NCBI GenBank assembly: GCA_900113995.1
Contig: FORK01000006.1
Coordinates: 72,117-125,438 of the forward strand
DNA: 53,322 bases
DNA from: Ruminococcaceae bacterium D5
GTDB taxonomy: Bacteria > Bacillota > Clostridia > Oscillospirales > Ruminococcaceae
Direction of reading: 5' to 3'
The notes beneath the pieces are model-generated. The model did no database searches, was not told the DNA's origin, and saw only the letters and a program-made list of their open reading frames with translations. A program made the position numbers and the translations under genes. Of this stretch, positions 48,077 to 53,322 are shown in pieces (position 1 is the stretch's first letter; each line of letters opens with the position of its first letter).

Positions 48077-50296
48077 GTGGAACAGGCAGAGCAGCTCAGG
48101 CTGGAGGGTGTTATCGAATCAATCATCTTTCATTCTGAGGAAACCGGCTTCACCGTCATGGAGGTCGCGGTGGACGACGAGCTGGTGACGGTGGTCGGCG
48201 AATCGATGGAGCTTTCCCCCGGTGAGGAGATCGCCGCCACCGGAACCTTCACCGCCCATCCGAGCTACGGGCGCCAGTTCAAGGCGAGCTGCTTCGAGCG
48301 GGTGATGCCCGCCACCGCCGCCGCGATGCTGCGTTATCTCTCGGGCGGGGCGGTCCGCGGAATCGGCCCTGCGCTGGCGCAGAAAATCGTCGCCAAATTC
48401 GGGGACCGCTCCCTTGAGGTGCTGGAAAACGACCCCGCCCGGCTGGCCCAGATCCGGGGAATCTCCCCGAAGAAGGCCGTCGAGCTGGGCGAAGCGTTCC
48501 GGCGCATCCTCGGGGTGCGGGCGGTCATGGAATTTCTGGCCGCGCGCGGCATCGGCGCCGCCACCGCCATCGCCGTCTGGAAGAAATGGGGCGGGCTTTC
48601 CCAGCAGACGGTGAGCGCCGACCCCTACTGCCTCTGCGAGCGGGAGATCGGCGTTCCCTTTGAACAGGCCGATGAAATTGCCGCCGGGCTTGGGGTCGAA
48701 GCGGACGCCCCCTGCCGCATCCGGGGCGGCATCCTCTATGTGCTGACCCACAACCTCGGCAACGGGCACGCCTGCCTGCCTGCGGACAAGCTGCTCGATA
48801 CGGCCTGCCGGCTTCTGCAGGTCCCGCTGGAAGCGGGTCGGCGGTCGCTACTCGAGCTGACCGAAAACGGCGCCGTCGTGATCGACCAGGTCGGCGGCTG
48901 CGAATACGTCTATCTGCCCGAGCAGTACTCGGCCGAATGCTATGCCGCGGACCGGCTTGCGCTGATGATGCGTTTTCCGGCGCAGGAACAGCCGGTTTCG
49001 GCTGAGGAGCTTTCCATTCTCGAGGAGGAGCTTTCCATCTCCTACGCCGGCCGGCAGCGCCGCGCCATCGCGGCGGCGGTATCCGAGCCGATGATGATCC
49101 TCACCGGCGGACCGGGTACCGGCAAAACCACCACCCTCAATGGAATCATCACCCTTTTTGAGCGCCGGGCAATGAAGGTCGCCCTCGCCGCCCCCACCGG
49201 ACGGGCCGCCAAGCGGCTCTCGGAGGTCACCGGCCGGGAGGCCAAGACAATCCACCGGCTGCTCGAGGTTGACTTTGGAAGCGAAGCAGGCGCCCCCCGC
49301 TTCAAACGCAACGAAAGAAATCCCCTGCCCTTCGACGCGGTGGTTGTGGACGAGATGTCGATGGTGGATGCGGTGCTCTTCCAGTCTCTTTTGAAGGCGG
49401 TGCGCACCGACAGCCGTTTGGTGCTGGTGGGGGACCCCGACCAGCTTCCCTCGGTGGGGGCGGGCAATGTTCTGCGCGATCTCATCGACTCCGGCGCGGT
49501 TGCCTGCATCCACCTCGACGAGGTGTTCCGGCAGGCGGCCAATTCCCTGATCGTCACCTCGGCCCACCGCATCGTCTCGGGGCAGATGCCGGAGCTTTCC
49601 CGCCGGGACGCCGACTTTTTCTTTCTGCCTGCGCCCTCCTTCGAACAGGCGGCCGCCACCGTCACCGATCTCTGCGCCCGCAGGCTGCCGAAGGCCTACG
49701 GCTACTCTCCCATCCGGGATATTCAGGTTATCGCCCCCACCAAGCAGGGCGCGGCCGGAACAAACGAGCTCAACAGCCGGCTTCAGGAGGCGCTCAACCC
49801 CGCGCAGTCCGGCCGCGGCGAGCACCGCTTCGGGCAGCTTCTGCTGCGTGAGGGGGACAAGGTGATGCAGACCCGCAACAACTACGATCTCGAATGGGAG
49901 CGGGACGACGGCGAGGAAGGTCTGGGAATCTTCAACGGCGACATCGGTTTCATTGAAATGATCGACCGCGCCTCCCGCTCGGTTATGGTCCGCTTTGACG
50001 ACCGGCGGGCCGTCTACTCCTTCGATCAGATTCATGAGCTTGATCTCGCCTACGCCGTCACGGTGCACAAAAGCCAGGGCAACGAGTTCGACGCAGTGGT
50101 GATGCCGCTGGTCGGACGGCACCGGCGGCTGCATTACCGCAACCTGCTTTATACCGCCGTCACCCGCGCCAAACGGCTTCTGATTCTGGTCGGTGAAGCC
50201 CGCACAGTGGCGGCCATGGTCGAAAACGACCGCAAGACGCTGCGCTATACCAACCTCGCGGTGCGGCTGCAGGCCGCGCGGGAGGAAACCGGATGA
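48077..50296 (+). CDS. recD2: RecD2-type 5'-3' DNA helicase
   Basis: 739 residues from a GTG with GGGGGGA before it, giving MEQAEQLRLEGVIESI; the open frame upstream is noncoding. N-terminal OB-fold region (FHSEETGFTVMEV), helix-hairpin-helix domain (GIGPALAQKIVAKFG), then SF1B helicase: Walker A GGPGTGKTTTLNG near 342, Walker B VVDEMSMVD near 424, GDPDQLPSVG, and the C-terminal TVHKSQGNEFD and YTAVTRAKRLL motifs. Works alone in mismatch or fork repair. Overlaps comF by four bases. Confidence 0.95.
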   Translation: MEQAEQLRLEGVIESIIFHSEETGFTVMEVAVDDELVTVVGESMELSPGEEIAATGTFTAHPSYGRQFKASCFERVMPATAAAMLRYLSGGAVRGIGPALAQKIVAKFGDRSLEVLENDPARLAQIRGISPKKAVELGEAFRRILGVRAVMEFLAARGIGAATAIAVWKKWGGLSQQTVSADPYCLCEREIGVPFEQADEIAAGLGVEADAPCRIRGGILYVLTHNLGNGHACLPADKLLDTACRLLQVPLEAGRRSLLELTENGAVVIDQVGGCEYVYLPEQYSAECYAADRLALMMRFPAQEQPVSAEELSILEEELSISYAGRQRRAIAAAVSEPMMILTGGPGTGKTTTLNGIITLFERRAMKVALAAPTGRAAKRLSEVTGREAKTIHRLLEVDFGSEAGAPRFKRNERNPLPFDAVVVDEMSMVDAVLFQSLLKAVRTDSRLVLVGDPDQLPSVGAGNVLRDLIDSGAVACIHLDEVFRQAANSLIVTSAHRIVSGQMPELSRRDADFFFLPAPSFEQAAATVTDLCARRLPKAYGYSPIRDIQVIAPTKQGAAGTNELNSRLQEALNPAQSGRGEHRFGQLLLREGDKVMQTRNNYDLEWERDDGEEGLGIFNGDIGFIEMIDRASRSVMVRFDDRRAVYSFDQIHELDLAYAVTVHKSQGNEFDAVVMPLVGRHRRLHYRNLLYTAVTRAKRLLILVGEARTVAAMVENDRKTLRYTNLAVRLQAAREETG

Positions 50297-50940
50297 GCCG
50301 CCGTTCCCCATGGGAATGGGCTTCGCTGCTTCTCTTTCCGCCGCGCTGTGCCGTCTGCAAAGAGCCGGTGCCGGCCGGTCCCGCCCTCTGCGAAGACTGC
50401 TTTTCCCGCCTTGCGTCCCAGCCCGGAGAAGAACGCCGCGGCGGGCAGTCCTTCTCCCTCTGCCTTTCGGCTTTTCCCTACGGGGAGGCGGTCCGCCCCC
50501 TCTTTGACCGGCTCAAGTCAGGGGACGAAGGCGCCGCCGACCAGCTCGCCGCCCTGATGATCGCGCGGTGGGAAGCGCGGGGCCTCGCCGTCCCGGACAT
50601 TGCGGCCTTTGTCCCCGCAAAGCCGGGGCAGTACGGACAGGCCGAGGCGCTTGCCCGCCGGATCGGCCCGGTGCTCGGAGCAAAAGTTTTGGATCATTTC
50701 CTCACCCGGCATCAAAACAGCCGGGTCCAGCACACCTTACCCATGGAGGAGCGGCTGAAAAATGCCGCCGCCAGCTACGCCTGCGCCGAGGGGCGCTTTG
50801 TCAGCGGGCGGGTCCTTCTTGTTGATGACATCGTCACCACCGGGGCAACCCTCTCAGCCTGTGCGCAGCTTCTGCTCACAGCGGGCGCGCGGGAGGTCCT
50901 CTGCCTGACCGCTGCGGCAACCCCGCGCCTGTATATTTGA
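50293..50940 (+). CDS. comF: ComF-family phosphoribosyltransferase-like protein
   Basis: 215 residues. N-terminal zinc ribbon (CAVC...CEDC), the FDRLKSGDEG region of ComF, and a PRPP-type loop VLLVDDIVTTGATLSAC. Needed for DNA uptake in competent bacteria, exact reaction unknown. The ATGA overlap with recD2 implies translation coupled with the helicase. Its 3' end resembles two imperfect copies that follow. Confidence 0.9.
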   Translation: MSRRSPWEWASLLLFPPRCAVCKEPVPAGPALCEDCFSRLASQPGEERRGGQSFSLCLSAFPYGEAVRPLFDRLKSGDEGAADQLAALMIARWEARGLAVPDIAAFVPAKPGQYGQAEALARRIGPVLGAKVLDHFLTRHQNSRVQHTLPMEERLKNAAASYACAEGRFVSGRVLLVDDIVTTGATLSACAQLLLTAGAREVLCLTAAATPRLYI

Positions 50941-51020
50941 CCGCTTTTCGTCTGCGGCAGTCCTGCGCCTGCATATCTGTATCTCTGACCGCCGCCCGTC
51001 TGGGGCAGCCTGTTTCTGCG
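50906..51020. repeat. Imperfect copies of the comF tail
   Basis: Segments beginning TGACCGC at 50906, 50938 and 50986 share CTGCGGCAGNCCTGCGCCTG-like sequence with gaps. They are diverged, so this is a tentative call. Confidence 0.4.
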
Positions 51021-51035
51021 CGGGCAGGCGGTTTT
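50988..51035 (+). terminator. Probable terminator after comF
   Basis: ACCGCC-GCCCG pairs with CGGGC-A-GGCGGT over a long loop, followed by TTTT. Confidence 0.5.
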
Positions 51036-51067
51036 GGCGTCCACAACATAAAAGGGGGAATTTTTCC

Positions 51068-52087
51068 ATGCCTTCCAACGATATCGGCATCGATCTCGGC
51101 ACCGCTACCGTCATCATCTACGATGCCCAGCGCGGCCTGCTGCTCAAGGAGCCGTCGGTCGTCGCGGTCGATACCCGCACCGGCGACATCATCACCGCCG
51201 GCAGCGACGCCCAGCAGATGCTCGGGCGCACCCCGGACCGGATCCGGGCCGCAATGCCCCTCTCGGACGGAGTCATCTCCGACTTCGACATGACCACCGC
51301 CATGATCTCCTATTTTATCAAGAAGGTCTACGCGGGCAACCTCATCAAGCCGCGGGTCGTGATCTGCGTCCCGAGCGGCGTCACCGAAGTGGAATCGAAC
51401 GCCGTCGTCTCGGCCGCCGCCTCCGCGGGGGCCCGCAAGGTCTATCTGATCGAGGAACCGGTCGCCGCCGCCATCGGCGCGGGGATCGACATCTCGAAGC
51501 CCGAGGGGAATTTCATCCTCGACATCGGCGGCGGCACCAGCGACGTTGCGGTGCTCTCGCTGAGCGGAATTGTCTGCAAGACCTCGGTGCGGATGGCTGG
51601 ACGCAAGCTTGATGAAGCGATTGTGCGGTATGTCCGCGGAAAGTCCGGACTCCTGATCGGTGAGCGGATGGCCGAGCGCGCCAAAATCGCCTGCGGAAGC
51701 GTCTTCTTTACGCCGGAGGAAGACTGCGAAATCGAAATCAAGGGCCGCAATCTGCGCACCGGCCTGCCCGGAAAGGTCACCGTCACCCGCGGGGAGCTGT
51801 GCGAGGCGCTCTCCGATCCGATTGAGACGATTATTCTGGCCGTGCGCCGGATTCTTGAGATTACTCCGCCCGAGCTTGCGGCGGATATCCACCGCAACGG
51901 GCTGATCCTCACAGGCGGCGGGGCGCTGCTGCACGGCCTCGACCGTCTGCTCGAGCGCGAGACTCACCTGCCGGTGCGGGTGGCCGACAACCCCACCGAA
52001 TGCGTCGCCAGGGGAACCGCCGCGGCCTTCGGCTATCTCGATCAGCTTGCAGACGGATTTTCCCGCAGCTCCACCTACCGCCACTGA
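51068..52087 (+). CDS. mreB: Rod shape-determining protein, MreB/Mbl family
   Basis: 339 residues; AAAGGGGGAA before the ATG. Actin-fold protein: phosphate-1 loop GIDLGTAT (6-13), phosphate-2 ILDIGGGTSDVAVLSL, adenosine motif GLILTGGGALLHGL, and the GVISDFDMTTAMI loop. Polymerises along the membrane and guides cell-wall synthesis. Stands alone, not in an mreBCD operon, which suggests an Mbl/MreBH-like paralogue rather than the main mreB. Confidence 0.92.
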   Translation: MPSNDIGIDLGTATVIIYDAQRGLLLKEPSVVAVDTRTGDIITAGSDAQQMLGRTPDRIRAAMPLSDGVISDFDMTTAMISYFIKKVYAGNLIKPRVVICVPSGVTEVESNAVVSAAASAGARKVYLIEEPVAAAIGAGIDISKPEGNFILDIGGGTSDVAVLSLSGIVCKTSVRMAGRKLDEAIVRYVRGKSGLLIGERMAERAKIACGSVFFTPEEDCEIEIKGRNLRTGLPGKVTVTRGELCEALSDPIETIILAVRRILEITPPELAADIHRNGLILTGGGALLHGLDRLLERETHLPVRVADNPTECVARGTAAAFGYLDQLADGFSRSSTYRH

Positions 52088-52121
52088 CCGATCGGACCCG
52101 TGACAGAAAGGAGCCCCTGCC

Positions 52122-53322
52122 ATGAAGCTTGACACCGCAGCATTTTTGGAAGTTTTTGAACGGATTGCCTCGATCGGAGCCACCCCTGACGGGGGCTGCG
52201 AGCGCCTTTCGATGAGTCCCGAGGACATCGAAGCCCGCGCTCTGCTCACCGGACTGCTCGAGGAGGAGGGCTTTGCGGTCTGGCAGGAGCCGACCGGCTC
52301 GATCTGGGCGCGTCTCGAGGGGGAGGACCCCTCGCTCGCGCCGGTCCTGGTCGGGTCGCACATTGACACCGTCCGCAATGCCGGAAAGTACGACGGCCTG
52401 CTCGGGGTGATGCTCGGATACTGGGCGATGCGCCAGATCAGGCGGGAGGGAATCCCACACCGCCGCCCGATCGAGCTGGTCGTCTTTCCCACCGAGGAAT
52501 CAGCCCGCTTCAACTATCCCACCGTCGGCAGCAAGCTGCTGGCCGGCAGGGTCGGGCCTGATAAACTCAGGGAATGCATCGACGCCGGCGGTGTTTCGCT
52601 TTACGACGCGCTGCGCGCGCAGGGCCTCGACCCCGATGACATCGAGCCGGGCCGCCGCCGCCTGCGGGAGGCCTTCTGTTTTGCCGAGCTGCACATCGAA
52701 CAGGGACCGTCGCTCGAAAGCCGCAGAACGCCGATCGGCATCGTCGAGGCGATCGCTGCCCCGACCCGGCTGACCGTCGAAATTACCGGCGAATACGCCC
52801 ATTCGGGCGCCTGCCCGATGCACCTGCGGCACGACGCCCTCGCGGCCGCGGCGGAGCTGATCCTCGCAGTGGAAAAGATCGGCCGGCTCGAGTCGGTCAA
52901 TCATTCGGTTGCGGCGGTGACCCGCTGCCGTCTGGTCAACGAATCGATGAACGTGATTCCGGGCCATGCGGTGCTGGGCATCGACATCCGCGGCATCGAT
53001 CAGGACAGCATCGACCGCTGCGTCGAAGGGGTGCGCCGCAGCCTGCGCAAAATTTGCAGCACCCGCGGGGTGCAGGGCAGCGTCGAGGTGATCAGCAGAG
53101 ACTCCCCCGTACAGATGTCCCCGACGATGATGCATGCCATCCGCAAATGCTGCGAGCACTGCCGCCTTCCCTACCACCTCATGCCGAGCGGCGCGGGCCA
53201 CGACGCGATGAACGTTGCCCCGCTGACCGACACCGGCATGATCTTCATCCCCTGCAAAAACGGCGTCAGCCACAACCCTGCCGAATCGGTCGAACCCTCC
53301 GACATCGAGGCGGGCTATCAGG
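52122..53322 (+). CDS. Hydantoinase/carbamoylase-type amidase, M20 family, 3' end missing
   Basis: At least 400 residues; cut by the window end. AAAGGAG eight bases before MKLDTAAFLEVFERI. Family motifs complete: VGSHIDTVRNAGKYDGLLG, VFPTEESARFNYPTVGSK with the Glu pair, ELHIEQG, NVIPGHAVLGIDIR and PSGAGHDAMNVA. Hydrolyses N-carbamoyl amino acids or ureides. Paralogue of the gene at 31509, but with the standard metal motif. Confidence 0.92.
   Translation, partial: MKLDTAAFLEVFERIASIGATPDGGCERLSMSPEDIEARALLTGLLEEEGFAVWQEPTGSIWARLEGEDPSLAPVLVGSHIDTVRNAGKYDGLLGVMLGYWAMRQIRREGIPHRRPIELVVFPTEESARFNYPTVGSKLLAGRVGPDKLRECIDAGGVSLYDALRAQGLDPDDIEPGRRRLREAFCFAELHIEQGPSLESRRTPIGIVEAIAAPTRLTVEITGEYAHSGACPMHLRHDALAAAAELILAVEKIGRLESVNHSVAAVTRCRLVNESMNVIPGHAVLGIDIRGIDQDSIDRCVEGVRRSLRKICSTRGVQGSVEVISRDSPVQMSPTMMHAIRKCCEHCRLPYHLMPSGAGHDAMNVAPLTDTGMIFIPCKNGVSHNPAESVEPSDIEAGYQ

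Overview
The window is a stretch of a high-GC, low-repeat-load Clostridia chromosome, most likely an anaerobic gut-type member of the Oscillospirales/Ruminococcaceae. Evidence: the Gram-positive order of the S10-spc-alpha ribosomal block with a zinc-type S14, a KOW protein and map/infA inside it, a homodimeric pyruvate:ferredoxin oxidoreductase, SpoIIIE/FtsK next to TepA, a collagen-like spore-coat type protein, and Gram-positive promoters (TTGNNN-17-TATAAT) and Shine-Dalgarno sites throughout. The assignment below order level is inference.

Layout. 1-640: end of a collagen-like surface protein and a shared terminator. 652-16731 (minus strand): the complete S10-spc-alpha super-operon, from rpsJ to rplQ, with a promoter at 16703-16731 and a leader carrying an intrinsic-terminator-like hairpin before rpsJ. 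16732-23400: a gene-poor spacer, a small membrane protein, glyA, a coupled pair of small lipoproteins, rarA, a VanZ-like protein and an orphan larE. 23400-30860: a CPA2 antiporter, a repeat-rich intergenic region, a membrane-anchored HtrA protease and the pyruvate:ferredoxin oxidoreductase. 30860-31500: two decayed genes. 31509-38895 (minus): a carbamoylase-type peptidase, then the operon tepA-uppP-ftsK-MBL hydrolase-DUF3006/NiaR. 39080-42055 (minus): dus and two overlapping nitrilase-fold genes. 42382-45210 (minus): two related secreted proteins and a membrane protein. 45533-47320: a glycine riboswitch controlling an AGCS amino-acid:sodium symporter. 47640-53322: a small anchored protein, recD2, comF, an MreB homologue and a second carbamoylase-type peptidase cut by the window end.

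How the parts fit. The first 17 kb is housekeeping translation machinery read as one unit and probably controlled at the rpsJ leader. Most of the rest is core physiology: one-carbon and glycine metabolism (glyA, glycine riboswitch and transporter), DNA repair and segregation (rarA, recD2, ftsK), envelope (uppP, mreB, htrA, tepA) and pyruvate fermentation. The less ordinary parts are a DUF3006-NiaR fusion translationally coupled to a metallo-hydrolase, a nitrilase paired with a paralogue lacking all three catalytic residues, two secreted proteins that share a C-terminal module, and several short tandem or dispersed repeats, one of which forms part of the HtrA coding sequence. No tRNA, rRNA, CRISPR array, insertion sequence or phage was seen.
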